Assembly (NCBI RefSeq): GCF_016881005.1
Contig: NZ_JACOPV010000011.1
Location: 124,001-188,000 of the forward strand
Direction of reading: 5' to 3'
From: Pseudomonas arcuscaelestis
Lineage (GTDB): Bacteria > Pseudomonadota > Gammaproteobacteria > Pseudomonadales > Pseudomonadaceae
Length of the DNA: 64,000 bases
The position numbers and the translations under genes are program-made. The stretch's first letter is position 1. Every line of letters starts with the position of its first letter. Positions 15,862 through 24,737 of the stretch are shown piece after piece. The notes under the pieces are model-generated. The model was not told the DNA's origin. It ran no database searches and was given only the letters and a program-made list of their open reading frames with translations.

Positions 15862-17022
15862 CTACCGAGCCGCTGCTCTGAGCCGGTAGGCCTTGCGATT
15901 GGCATTGCGAGCAAAGCAGACGAACAGCGCCGCCATGGCCGCCAGTGCCATGGGCAAGCCATGGGGAGCAACTTCCATTGCCGCGCCACTCACCAACGGC
16001 CCGACCAGACTGCCGACGCCCCACAGCAAACCAACACTGGCGTTAGCCGTGACCAGATCCTGCCCCTTGAACTGCTGGCCAATCAAAACCAGCGCCAAAG
16101 TGTAGACCCCACCGGCAACAGCACCCAGCACCACCAGCGCCGGCCACAGCAGCCATTGCACTTGCAACAGCCATGGCAAGGCAATGCCGATGAGCATCGC
16201 CACGACGCCACAGATCAGGTGCACTCTGGTTCGCTCACTGCGGTCCGCCAGCCAGCCAAGCGGCAACTGGAACAGCATGTCACCGGTCAGAATCACCGTG
16301 ACCATCAACGCTGCCACGCCCACCGCAAAGCCATGGCTTGAGGCATACACCGGCATCAGCGAAAGAATTACCGCGTCGAAGAAAGAGAAGAACAGCACGC
16401 CCATGCACAGGGCCGGTGCCACCTTGAAGAACCCTGCCAGAGAAAAACTCTTCTCGGCTTCTTCACCATGTTCGACGTGGTCGTCTGGCACGGTCAACAC
16501 AATGCTGATCAGGGCCACGCCATAACAGGCAGTTACCACCGCTGTCACCCAGGCGCTCTGCGCGCCAACCACGGCCAGCATTGCCGGGCCAAGCATCTGG
16601 AAGCCGGTGAAGGCCGTGGCGTACAGGGCCATGATTTTGCCGCGGTTGTGCTCCGGGCTCAGTTCATTGACCCAGGACTCGCCGAGAATGATCGCGATGC
16701 CCATACCGATACCCAGCCCCAGGCGCAACAGCCCCAGCAGGTAGATCGACGAGAACGCCCATTCGAGCAGGCCGATGCTCAAGGTACACAGGGCAAAACA
16801 GAGCAAATAAATAGTGCGCCGGGTCAGGTGCCGACAACAGGCATCGACCATGAATGCCGAGAGCATCATTCCTGCCGCCGGGATGGCCGAGAGGATGCCG
16901 ATCTGCAGGGTGCTGGCACCCGCCTCGAGTAGACGCAGGGACACCAGTGGCAAGCTTGCCCCAAGGCTGAAACCAACCACCGACACAGCGAACAACAGGC
17001 CCGCCAGAAAACGCTTGTTCAT
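15862..17022 (-). CDS. MFS transporter (YcaD-like, 12 TM)
   Basis: A 386-residue major facilitator protein with about 12 hydrophobic helices. The start is ATG 17022 (MNKRFLAGLLFAVSVVGFSLG), with GGAG 7 nt upstream; an earlier GTG at 17043 is less likely. The first loop shows the variant MFS signature VDACCRHLTRR and the middle loop LGWLADRSERTR. The substrate cannot be read from the sequence. It is convergent with soxR; SoxR-regulated MFS pumps exist in pseudomonads, but no SoxR box was seen upstream here. The inverted repeat CCTACCG/CGGTAGG at its 3' end (15861-15890) may end transcription. Confidence 0.8.
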   Translation of the reverse strand: MNKRFLAGLLFAVSVVGFSLGASLPLVSLRLLEAGASTLQIGILSAIPAAGMMLSAFMVDACCRHLTRRTIYLLCFALCTLSIGLLEWAFSSIYLLGLLRLGLGIGMGIAIILGESWVNELSPEHNRGKIMALYATAFTGFQMLGPAMLAVVGAQSAWVTAVVTACYGVALISIVLTVPDDHVEHGEEAEKSFSLAGFFKVAPALCMGVLFFSFFDAVILSLMPVYASSHGFAVGVAALMVTVILTGDMLFQLPLGWLADRSERTRVHLICGVVAMLIGIALPWLLQVQWLLWPALVVLGAVAGGVYTLALVLIGQQFKGQDLVTANASVGLLWGVGSLVGPLVSGAAMEVAPHGLPMALAAMAALFVCFARNANRKAYRLRAAAR

Positions 17023-17364
17023 TACCACTCCACTCACCACCACCGGCGCGACATCGCTCCCGGGCGTGGCTATACACGACCATGAAAATGTTCAGGTGCA
17101 CAACGACCGGCCACGGCTAGACACCGGGCGAATAACGGCCTTGTCAGAGGGCGTGGAGGTGTGGGGAGAAGGTAAAGGCGAACAGCACACTGCGCCGACG
17201 CTTGAGGACAGTATCGCTCGGCCAATCGCAGCAGCGGGTCAGGATGACCGGCTGGCAGAACTGGTAGGAGTGTTGGGAGCGATTCATCAATCGGTTACAC
17301 ATGTGAGGACGGGCGGCACTCTAGGAGAACCAATGCCACCCGTCAATAGCCCGGTCTTGAGCCT
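17023..17364. other. Intergenic region upstream of the MFS gene, no feature recognised
   Basis: 342 bp between fsr (ending at 17365) and the MFS gene start. No open frame, hairpin terminator or repeat stood out; it probably carries the MFS promoter. Confidence 0.4.
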
Positions 17365-18582
17365 TCAGCGCTTTGCGGTAGACGGCAGCAAAATCGCCAG
17401 CAGACCGAACAACGGCAAATACGAGCACAAGCTGTAGACGTATTCGATGCCTTTGAAGTCGGCCAAGTAGCCAAGCAAGGCGGCACCGATACCGCCAAAA
17501 CCGAACATTAAGCCAAAGAAGATCCCGGCGATCATGCCAACGTTGCCCGGCACCAGCTCCTGGGCGTACACCACAATGGCCGAGAAAGCCGAAGCCAGGA
17601 TGAAGCCAATGACCAGGCTCAGGACGCTGGTCCAGAACAGGTCGACGTAAGGCAGCAGCAGCGTGAACGGGGCAACACCGAGGATGGAGAACCAGATCAC
17701 CGCCTTACGTCCGATACGGTCACCAATCGGTCCACCGAAAAACGTCCCGGCAGCCACGGCGCCGAGAAACAGGAACAGGTACATCTGTGAACTGGCAACC
17801 GACAGATCGAACTTCTCGATCAGGTAGAAGGTGTAATAGCTAGTGAAACTGGCCATGTAGAAGTATTTGGAGAACACCAACAGGGCAAGCACTACCAGCG
17901 CCCCGGTCACTCGACCACGCGATAAACCATGAGTCGCCGCCTGGCCAGCCTTGGCCTTGAACAGATTCAAGTGCTCGCGATACCAACGGCTCAAGCCATA
18001 GGTAACCAGTACCGCAAAGACCGCGAACAGACCGAACCAGACCACGTTGCCCTGGCCGAACGGAATGATGATCGCTGCCGCCAGTAGCGGACCGAAAGCG
18101 GAGCCGGCATTGCCACCCACCTGGAAAGTCGACTGCGCCAAACCAAACCGCCCGCCCGAGGCCAGGCGGGCAATACGCGAAGTTTCCGGATGGAAGGTTG
18201 AAGAACCGATGCCTATCAAGGCCGCCGCAAGCAGGATCATGGCAAAACTGCCGACGTAGGCCAGCATGACGATCCCCACCAAGGTACACAGCGTGCCCAG
18301 CGGCAGCAGGTTCGGCATCGGCTTGCGGTCTGTATAGAAGCCTACCCAGGGTTGCAACAGCGATGCTGTGACCTGGAACGTCAAGGTAATCAGGCCCACC
18401 TGGGCAAAGCTCAGATCGTAGTTGGCTTTGAGCAGTGGGTAGATCGACGGAAGCACTGCCTGGATCAAGTCGTTGATCAGGTGCGCCAGCGCACACGCGG
18501 CAATGATCCGCATAACCAGCGGGCTGCTCTGGGCGGTCGGGGCGCTTATGGGTGAAGGGGACGAGGCGCTGCTGACAGCCAT
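17365..18582 (-). CDS. fsr: Fosmidomycin-resistance-type MFS exporter
   Basis: A 405-residue MFS protein resembling Fsr. ATG 18582 is chosen because GGAAGA lies 7 nt upstream; ATG 18597 is the alternative and adds five residues. Recognisable family segments include the N-terminal AHLINDLIQAVLPSIYPLL, FYTDRKPMP, GSSTFHPETSR in the fourth helix region and GPIGDRIGRKAV in the central loop. Fsr homologues export fosmidomycin, an inhibitor of the MEP pathway; the natural substrate is unknown. Divergent from the iron-regulated fecI, with 168 bp between them. Confidence 0.85.
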   Translation of the reverse strand: MAVSSASSPSPISAPTAQSSPLVMRIIAACALAHLINDLIQAVLPSIYPLLKANYDLSFAQVGLITLTFQVTASLLQPWVGFYTDRKPMPNLLPLGTLCTLVGIVMLAYVGSFAMILLAAALIGIGSSTFHPETSRIARLASGGRFGLAQSTFQVGGNAGSAFGPLLAAAIIIPFGQGNVVWFGLFAVFAVLVTYGLSRWYREHLNLFKAKAGQAATHGLSRGRVTGALVVLALLVFSKYFYMASFTSYYTFYLIEKFDLSVASSQMYLFLFLGAVAAGTFFGGPIGDRIGRKAVIWFSILGVAPFTLLLPYVDLFWTSVLSLVIGFILASAFSAIVVYAQELVPGNVGMIAGIFFGLMFGFGGIGAALLGYLADFKGIEYVYSLCSYLPLFGLLAILLPSTAKR

Positions 18583-18676
18583 GACAAAGTCTTCCATCCG
18601 GTGGTTGGGATCCAATTATCCAGAATTCGTTAGCAAGCGCACTATTATTTTCGACGAGCGTTATCTCGATGTGCTT

Positions 18677-18695
18677 GTTAATAATTCTCAATAAC
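18677..18695. promoter_or_regulatory. Fur box upstream of fecI
   Basis: GTTAATAATTCTCAATAAC matches the 19-bp Fur consensus at 13 positions and contains the typical AATAATTCTCAAT core. It lies 56 bp before the fecI start, which suggests iron repression of the sigma/anti-sigma pair. Confidence 0.75.
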
Positions 18696-18750
18696 GTTAG
18701 CATTTTCTTCCTTACCAACCGCCCCCGCCCTTCAGAGCAGTGCGCACGCC

Positions 18751-19272
18751 ATGTCCAACGATCCGGACAACCGCAGCCTAACGCTGCTTTATCAGCAGCA
18801 CCGCAGCGAACTGCTGGCGTTCCTGACTCGCCGAGTGCGATGCCGGGAGACTGCCCGCGACCTGCTGCAAGATGCCTTTGTGCGCCTGATGCACAGCGAG
18901 CGCGGTGAGATTGGCAACCTGCGCGCATTTCTCTACCGCATCGCCAACAACCTGAGCATCGACCATGCTCGGCGCAGCCAGGTGCGCGGGGTTAATGATG
19001 ATCAAGCGTTGGATCAATTGCTCAATGAAACCTCACCCGAGCGTAGTGCCGTGGCCGGAAATACCTTGGATCACCTTGAACGCCTGATCGATTGCTTGCC
19101 ATCGCCGACCCGCGAAGTATTTCTGCTAGCCCGCGTCGAGCAACTGAGCTACAAGGACATCGCCGCACGACTGGGGCTCGATCCTCGCGCCGTGGAGCGT
19201 CATTTGAACAAAGCCCTGAGCCATTGCGCAGCGGCCGCCCTGAATACTTCACGCAAGACTGAACAGCCATGA
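18751..19272 (+). CDS. fecI: FecI-type ECF sigma factor
   Basis: An iron-starvation extracytoplasmic-function sigma factor that would direct transcription of the nearby receptor gene. 173 residues with region 2 (ARDLLQDAFVRLMHS and FLYRIANNLSIDHARR, about residues 30-75) and region 4 (LPSPTREVFLLARVEQLSYKDIAARLGLD, about 110-140). ATG 18751 lacks a clear Shine-Dalgarno. The stop overlaps the fecR start as ATGA. The upstream Fur box explains its likely regulation; activation would come from the receptor through FecR. Confidence 0.94.
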   Translation: MSNDPDNRSLTLLYQQHRSELLAFLTRRVRCRETARDLLQDAFVRLMHSERGEIGNLRAFLYRIANNLSIDHARRSQVRGVNDDQALDQLLNETSPERSAVAGNTLDHLERLIDCLPSPTREVFLLARVEQLSYKDIAARLGLDPRAVERHLNKALSHCAAAALNTSRKTEQP

Positions 19273-20213
19273 ACACAGCGCCTAATTCAGCTCAACCGAC
19301 CGAAACTGGCGACCGTGAACAACAGGCCCTCGACTGGTTCACCAGGTTGCGCGCCGATGACCTCGACGATGAGCAAATGCAAGCGTTCGAGCACTGGCGC
19401 CTGACGCCTGAAAACGCCCGGGTATTTGCCGAAGTCGAGCTGTTCTGGCAGCAACTGGAAATGCCAGCCCGCCGCCTGCACAAGATCGAACGGCGCTGCG
19501 CCCCTCGCTCTTGGGGCGGCTGGGCGGTAGCGGCGAGCATCTTGCTGATCAGCGGCCTGGTCATGCTGCAACTGCCTCTGCTGCAACGTTTGAACAGTGA
19601 TGTGGCCACTGCTCCCGGCGAGCGTCGGCAGATTCAATTGGCCGACGGTTCCAAGCTGACACTTGGCAGTGCAAGCGCCGTGGATGTCGACCTGCGTGGA
19701 CCTGTGCGCAAGATTCGCTTGGTCCAAGGGCAGATGTTCATCGATGTAACCCACGACGGCCGTCCCTTTGTGGTGGACGTCGACGACGCACAGGTTCAGG
19801 TGCTGGGCACGCGTTTTTCGGTAAGCCGTGGCCACGATCGTGATGAGGTCGTGCTGCTCAAGGGCAAGGTCGAAGTCAGCAGCCGTGGTGGCGACAAGCG
19901 CATGCTTGCCCCTGGCCAGCGCTTGACCCTGAGCGGCAACCGCCTGGATCAGGTCGAAAACGTCGATGCCGAGCGCTTGCTGGCTTGGCGCAGCGGTCAG
20001 TTGCGGGTACGCGAAGTCCCTTTGCGCGAAGTGCTGCAGCAGCTTGCCGATTACCAGGGCAGCCGCCTGCTCTACATCGACGAGCAGGTTGGTCGGCGTC
20101 TGGTCAGTGGCAGTTTCAACCTTGACCAGGCCACGTCTGCCCTCGACGCCCTTGCCAGCAACCAGAACCTGCACATCGACAACCTTGCAGGGCAATGGAT
20201 GATTGTTCGCTGA
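19269..20213 (+). CDS. fecR: FecR-type anti-sigma/sigma regulator
   Basis: An inner-membrane signal transducer between the TonB-dependent receptor and FecI. Its 314 residues hold an N-terminal DUF4880 cytoplasmic domain (about 15-60, WFTRLRADDLDDEQ), one membrane helix (about 82-103, AVAASILLISGLVML), a FecR periplasmic domain (PGERRQIQLADGSKLTLGS onward) and a C-terminal region (REVPLREVLQQLADYQGSRL) that in this family contacts the receptor signalling domain. Coupled to fecI by ATGA and followed 104 bp later by the receptor gene. Confidence 0.93.
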   Translation: MNTAPNSAQPTETGDREQQALDWFTRLRADDLDDEQMQAFEHWRLTPENARVFAEVELFWQQLEMPARRLHKIERRCAPRSWGGWAVAASILLISGLVMLQLPLLQRLNSDVATAPGERRQIQLADGSKLTLGSASAVDVDLRGPVRKIRLVQGQMFIDVTHDGRPFVVDVDDAQVQVLGTRFSVSRGHDRDEVVLLKGKVEVSSRGGDKRMLAPGQRLTLSGNRLDQVENVDAERLLAWRSGQLRVREVPLREVLQQLADYQGSRLLYIDEQVGRRLVSGSFNLDQATSALDALASNQNLHIDNLAGQWMIVR

Positions 20214-20317
20214 TCTGGGCGAAGAATATTTTGGCGGCCACTCGGTAATTCCTGAGTCTGCTGCGTCACACCTCCACATAAGAAGCATTAACATTTGTAT
20301 TCTCTGGGGGAGGACAC

Positions 20318-22738
20318 ATGCAGTACCCACGCGATTTCGCTTTCACGCGCCAGCCGCTTGCCCGCGCCATCTTTGCCGCCACACTTTTTTCAGCTGCCCT
20401 GGCCCTTCCTGCGCAAGCCGCGCAAGCCGCCCCGGCGCAGAACCAAACCCAGCAAGTAAGGTTCAACATCAAGGCTCAGCCACTCGCTGATGCCTTGGAC
20501 CAGTTCAGTGCGCAGAGCGGCCTGCAGGTCATCTATGACGCCAACCAACTGCGCGATCGCAGTTCGCCTGGTGTACAGGGCACCCTGAGCCCAGCCCAGG
20601 CGCTGGAAGCACTCACCGCAGGCAGCAACGCTCGTTTTAGCCAGCCCAACGCCGACAGCTTCGTCGTCGATTTGCCGATGGAATTGAGCGGTGCATTGCA
20701 GCTGGATGCCATGAGTATTTCCGGTAAGGCGCCCGGTTCCACCACCGAAGGCACCGGGCTCTACACCACTTACTCCTCAAGCAGCTCGACACGCCTGAAC
20801 CTGACGCCCCAGGAAACCCCGCAATCGCTAACGGTGATGACCCGCCAGCGCCTCGATGACCAACGTCTTACCAACCTCAGCGATGCCCTCGAGGCGGCCC
20901 CGGGGATCATCGTCACCCGTGACGGCCTGGGCGCCGAAACCGACACCTACTACTCGCGCGGCTTTGTTATCCAGAACTACGAGATTGACGGTGTACCGAC
21001 TGTCTCGCGCATGGACAACTACACCCAGAGCATGGCGATGTACGACCGCATCGAAATCGTTCGTGGCGCCAGCGGCCTGATCAGTGGCATGGGTAACCCT
21101 TCAGCGACCATCAACCTTATTCGCAAACGCCCGACTGCCGAAGGCCAGGCCAGCATCACAGGTTCGGCCGGCACCTGGGATCGTTACGGCACCGGTTTCG
21201 ATGTTTCCGGGCCGCTGACCGAGACAGGCAACATTCGCGGTCGTCTGGTCGCTGACTACAAGACCGAAGGCGCTTGGGTAGATCGTTACAAAATGGAGAG
21301 CCAGTTGCTCTACGGCATCAGCGAATTCGACCTGAGCGAAGACACGCTGCTGACAATGGGCTTCAGCTATCAGCGCACCGATGTCGACTCGCCCTTGCGT
21401 ACCGGCTTGCCCACACGCTTCAGTACAGGTGAGCGATCCAACCTCAAGCGCTCGATCAACAACGCACCGACTTGGTCATACAACGACCACGAACAAACCA
21501 GCTTCTTCACCTCGCTGGAGCAGCAACTTGGCAACGGCTGGAGCGGCAAGATCGAATACAGCCATTCCGAGAACCAGTTTGACGAAGTGTTCGGCTTTCT
21601 CATGGGCGACCTGCACCCCGACGGCAGCGGCCTGAGCCAATTGCCGGTACGCTTCTCCGGCACCCCACGCCAAGACAACCTAGACCTGTACGTCACCGGC
21701 CCGTTCAGCCTGTTCAACCGCGAGCACGAGTTGATCGGCGGCGTGACGTTGTCCAGGTACAACGAAAACGTCCCAAGTTGGGGCGGCTGGCGCTACGACT
21801 ACAACGCGACCCCTGGCGCAGCAATCGACAATATTTTCGACTGGGACGGCAAACAGCCCAAACCGGACTTCACCATCAGCGGCAAATCCTCCATGGAGGA
21901 AACCCAGTACGCAGCGTACCTGACCTCGCGCCTGCACCTGAGCGACGACTTCAACCTGATTCTTGGCAGCCGGGTAATCGACTGGAAGCGCGACACTGAA
22001 GACCGTCCATACGGCGCCGCCAGCACCGAGGTCAATCGTAAGGAAAGCGGCGTATTCATCCCCTACGCCGGTGTGGTCTATGACCTGGACGAATCCTGGG
22101 CGCTGTATGCCAGCTACACCAAGATCTTCAACCCGCAAAGTTCCTGGGTACGTAACGAAAACAATCAGCCACTCGACCCCATGGAAGGCGTGGGTTATGA
22201 AGTCGGCGTCAAGGGCAGTCATTTCGACGGCAAGCTGAATTCGAGCATGGCGCTGTTCAAGCTGGAACAGGACAACCTGGCAATCTGGCAACACGACGAT
22301 GTCTATGAGGCCAAGCAGGACACCACCTCCAAGGGCCTGGAACTGGAGCTCAATGGCGAGCTGGCCGATGGCTGGCAGGCATCGGCGGGGTACACCTATA
22401 CCCTGACCACCGACAACCAGGATGAACGCATCGCCACGCTGATGCCGCGTCACAGCCTCAAGACCTTCACCAGCTACCGCCTGCCTGGCGCGCTGGACAA
22501 GGTCACCGTGGGTGGTGGGGTCAACTGGCAAAGCAAAGTCGGCCTGGACCTGCACAACTTTACCCAGGGCAGCTACGCACTGGTCAACTTGATGGCGCGC
22601 TACGACATCAGCGAAAACCTCAGTGCCAGTGTCAATTTGAACAACGCCTTCGACCGGGAGTACTACTCCATGGCCTCCTCGTTCGGAAATTACGGCGCGC
22701 CACGTAACCTGATGACAACGTTCAAATACGACTTCTGA
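20318..22738 (+). CDS. TonB-dependent siderophore receptor with signalling domain
   Basis: An outer-membrane ferric-siderophore transducer-receptor, 806 residues. The signal peptide ends near LPAQA (about residue 30). It is followed by an STN signalling domain (about 45-120, VRFNIKAQPLADALDQFSAQ), a TonB-box-like DAMSISG, a plug with DYxSRGF- and RIEIVRGASGL-type segments, and a 22-strand-type barrel ending in YDF with terminal Phe. The STN domain shows it can signal through FecR and FecI encoded just upstream. RBS GGGAGGA. A weak ECF-like promoter (GGTAATT 20244-20250, CGTC 20264-20267) precedes it. The siderophore is unknown; it looks FpvA/FoxA-like rather than FecA. Confidence 0.92.
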   Translation: MQYPRDFAFTRQPLARAIFAATLFSAALALPAQAAQAAPAQNQTQQVRFNIKAQPLADALDQFSAQSGLQVIYDANQLRDRSSPGVQGTLSPAQALEALTAGSNARFSQPNADSFVVDLPMELSGALQLDAMSISGKAPGSTTEGTGLYTTYSSSSSTRLNLTPQETPQSLTVMTRQRLDDQRLTNLSDALEAAPGIIVTRDGLGAETDTYYSRGFVIQNYEIDGVPTVSRMDNYTQSMAMYDRIEIVRGASGLISGMGNPSATINLIRKRPTAEGQASITGSAGTWDRYGTGFDVSGPLTETGNIRGRLVADYKTEGAWVDRYKMESQLLYGISEFDLSEDTLLTMGFSYQRTDVDSPLRTGLPTRFSTGERSNLKRSINNAPTWSYNDHEQTSFFTSLEQQLGNGWSGKIEYSHSENQFDEVFGFLMGDLHPDGSGLSQLPVRFSGTPRQDNLDLYVTGPFSLFNREHELIGGVTLSRYNENVPSWGGWRYDYNATPGAAIDNIFDWDGKQPKPDFTISGKSSMEETQYAAYLTSRLHLSDDFNLILGSRVIDWKRDTEDRPYGAASTEVNRKESGVFIPYAGVVYDLDESWALYASYTKIFNPQSSWVRNENNQPLDPMEGVGYEVGVKGSHFDGKLNSSMALFKLEQDNLAIWQHDDVYEAKQDTTSKGLELELNGELADGWQASAGYTYTLTTDNQDERIATLMPRHSLKTFTSYRLPGALDKVTVGGGVNWQSKVGLDLHNFTQGSYALVNLMARYDISENLSASVNLNNAFDREYYSMASSFGNYGAPRNLMTTFKYDF

Positions 22739-22791
22739 ACCGATGATCGGCTAAGCGGTTGATCGTGCGTAAAATTTTTTGAAAAGATGTG

Positions 22792-22820
22792 TTGACACAA
22801 CTTCGTTTCAAGCGAATAAT
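22792..22820 (+). promoter_or_regulatory. Sigma-70 promoter of tRNA-Met
   Basis: -35 TTGACA (22792-22797), a 17-bp spacer and -10 AATAAT (22815-22820), placing the start a few bases ahead of the tRNA. Confidence 0.85.
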
Positions 22821-22831
22821 GCGCGCCACTT

Positions 22832-22908
22832 GGCTACATAGCTCAGTTGGTTAGAGCATAGCATTCATAATGCTGGGGTCCGGGGTTCAAGTCCCTGTGT
22901 AGCCACCA
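22832..22908 (+). tRNA. tRNA-Met (CAU, elongator type)
   Basis: Acceptor GGCTACA (22832-22838) pairs with TGTAGCC (22898-22904), discriminator A, CCA encoded at 22906-22908. The anticodon CAT (22866-22868) sits in loop TTCATAA with stem TAGCA/TGCTG, whose outermost pair is U-G. The perfectly paired acceptor end, without the 1-72 mismatch of initiators, makes it an elongator. The T-arm GGGGTTCAAGTCCCT is intact. It has its own promoter and terminator. Confidence 0.96.
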
Positions 22909-22915
22909 AGTACCG

Positions 22916-22950
22916 AAAAATGGCTTACCGCAAGGTAGGCCATTTTTTTT
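22916..22950 (+). terminator. Terminator of tRNA-Met
   Basis: AATGGCTTACC and GGTAGGCCATT form an 11-bp stem (one G-T pair) with loop GCAA and eight T following. Confidence 0.93.
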
Positions 22951-22976
22951 GCCTGCTCGTTTTACCCCCCTTTCAA

Positions 22977-23945
22977 TTACCTCTTCCTACTCCCACTACC
23001 AGCCAGCGCAACGCGGGTGATCCATGGTGTGTAATATTCGAGCCTGATTGGCAGGCTGCGCGCCAGCAAGCGCAATGCCCGCTGACTGTCGTCGGCAGGT
23101 AGTACTGCCGTGACCTGCAGCACTTCAAGCGCCTCGGCGTCATACAGCAAATAACCATGATGATTGCGCGCCAAGCGTTCGAGCACCAGATTCAAGGGTT
23201 GCTCGTGAACCAGCAATTGATGCTGCAGCCAAGCCTGTTCCAGCGCGGCGGGATCAATGCTCTGCGGTGTGCCCAACCCTGTAGCGTTGAAGCGCACTTC
23301 CTGCCCACCGTGAACAGCCAAGCGCTTGCCATCGCTTTCGACATGCGCGGTCGAATTGATCATCGCCACACGGGTGGCATCACCAAGCTGCTCGACGACA
23401 AACCGAGTGCCCATGACACTGACACTGCCATGCTCGGTCAGCACCAGGAATGGCCGCGAGGCATCCTTGACCACATCCACCCGTATTTCCCCTTGCACCA
23501 GGCGCACGGTACGGCGCTGAGCATCGAACTGTAGATCCACGGCGGAGTTGCCATCAAGGCTGATAAGGCTGCCATCGGGTAGTGTTTGTGAGCGCCACTC
23601 GCCATTGTTGGTACGGATGTCCGCCAGCAAGTAGGACAGCGGAAACTGTTGTATCGCCAAGCCGACCGGCAACAGCAGTAACGCTGCCAGCGCCAGCGCT
23701 TTGATTGGCTGACGCAGGGTGCGCCGTCGGACGATGCCGTCCAGAGCCTCCCGTGCAGGTTCGCGGGACAACTCATGCAACGCTGCCAGACTTCCCTCCA
23801 GTCGTTCGATGGCCGCCAGGTGCTCTGGATCAGCGTTGAGCCAGTCACGAAAAGCATTGCGCTCGACCGTATCGACCTCACCGTCCAGGCGCACCAGCCA
23901 TTCGGCTGCCTCTTGCAGCGCTTTCACAGAAGGTGACTTGTTCAT
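22977..23945 (-). CDS. Orphan FecR-family regulator without an adjacent sigma gene
   Basis: A 322-residue FecR-like membrane protein: DUF4880 domain (AAEWLVRLDGEVDTVERNAF), one membrane helix near residues 85-105 (LALAALLLLPVGLAI), FecR domain (LPDGSLISLDGNSAVDL, VMGTRFVV) and a C-terminal STN-contact-like region (QPLNLVLERLARNHHGYLL). ATG 23945 is chosen; a GTG at 23972 would add nine residues; neither has a good ribosome-binding site. Family members normally follow a fecI-type gene. Here the upstream neighbour, 51 bp away on the same strand, is a LysE-type exporter, and no sigma or receptor gene flanks it. It may act on the FecI at 18751 or a distant sigma. Confidence 0.88.
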   Translation of the reverse strand: MNKSPSVKALQEAAEWLVRLDGEVDTVERNAFRDWLNADPEHLAAIERLEGSLAALHELSREPAREALDGIVRRRTLRQPIKALALAALLLLPVGLAIQQFPLSYLLADIRTNNGEWRSQTLPDGSLISLDGNSAVDLQFDAQRRTVRLVQGEIRVDVVKDASRPFLVLTEHGSVSVMGTRFVVEQLGDATRVAMINSTAHVESDGKRLAVHGGQEVRFNATGLGTPQSIDPAALEQAWLQHQLLVHEQPLNLVLERLARNHHGYLLYDAEALEVLQVTAVLPADDSQRALRLLARSLPIRLEYYTPWITRVALAGSGSRKR

Positions 23946-23996
23946 GAGCGTTTGTCGCTGGCAGCATGACACTGCAACACGGCCGCTGTCTGCGCG

Positions 23997-24614
23997 TCAC
24001 CGCGCGTTGGCCAGAACCACCGCCAATCCCAGGCCAATCAAGGCCACGCCGATGACTCGATCGACCAGCAATTGCCGATCGAGCATGATCCGACGCAAGG
24101 ACGGCGAAGAGAAAAACACCGCAACCAGACTGAACCACAGCCAGTGAGCGACGGACATGAACAGACCATAACCAAGACTGGTTGCAAGAGAGCTACCCGG
24201 TTGTACAGCTTGAGTGTAGGCACTGACAACGAACAACATGGTCTTGGGGTTCAGGGCATTGGTCAGAAACCCTGACCGCAAGGCTGCGCCTACCCCAAGC
24301 TGATTGGAAGTTGGGCCGCCATCGAGGGAAATGCATGCGCGATTGGTCAGCGATTTGTAACCGAGGTAGATCAAATAACCCGCCCCCAACACCTTCATCG
24401 CCAGGAACAACGAAGGGGTCTGGCTGATGATCAGGGCAACGCCGAGCACTGTGTACATCACATGCACCTGCACCCCCAGCGCGATGCCCCATGCCGCAGA
24501 CAATCCGGCACGCCTGCCAAAGGCGTAACTGCTGCGCGTGACCATGGCAAAGTCCGCGCCCGGGCTGATCACCGCCAGGATGGTGAACAAGGCAACGGCG
24601 ATGAGTTCATTCAC
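23997..24614 (-). CDS. LysE/RhtB-family exporter
   Basis: A probable amino-acid exporter of 205 residues with about six membrane helices. Family features are the N-terminal FTILAVISPGADFAMV (the conserved PGPD/PGAD region), GYLIYLGYKSL near residue 75 and GFLTNALNPKTMLFVVS near residue 120. Divergent from the LysR gene at 24738 across 123 bp, the usual layout of an exporter and its regulator. The substrate is not predictable from sequence. Confidence 0.92.
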   Translation of the reverse strand: MNELIAVALFTILAVISPGADFAMVTRSSYAFGRRAGLSAAWGIALGVQVHVMYTVLGVALIISQTPSLFLAMKVLGAGYLIYLGYKSLTNRACISLDGGPTSNQLGVGAALRSGFLTNALNPKTMLFVVSAYTQAVQPGSSLATSLGYGLFMSVAHWLWFSLVAVFFSSPSLRRIMLDRQLLVDRVIGVALIGLGLAVVLANAR

Positions 24615-24737
24615 GAAAAGCTCCTCGATCGGTTAGGCATCCGCACAGATAACATTGTGAATCGCCATTATCGAAAGCTTCGTACTGGGTAAAAAGCGAT
24701 TTATAGTGCAGCAAATCCGCTAGTTTTCCTCACAGAT

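Noticed and set aside
22832..22908. Genomic-island attachment at tRNA-Met
   Set aside because: No integrase gene and no second copy of the tRNA 3' end was found by reading the window.
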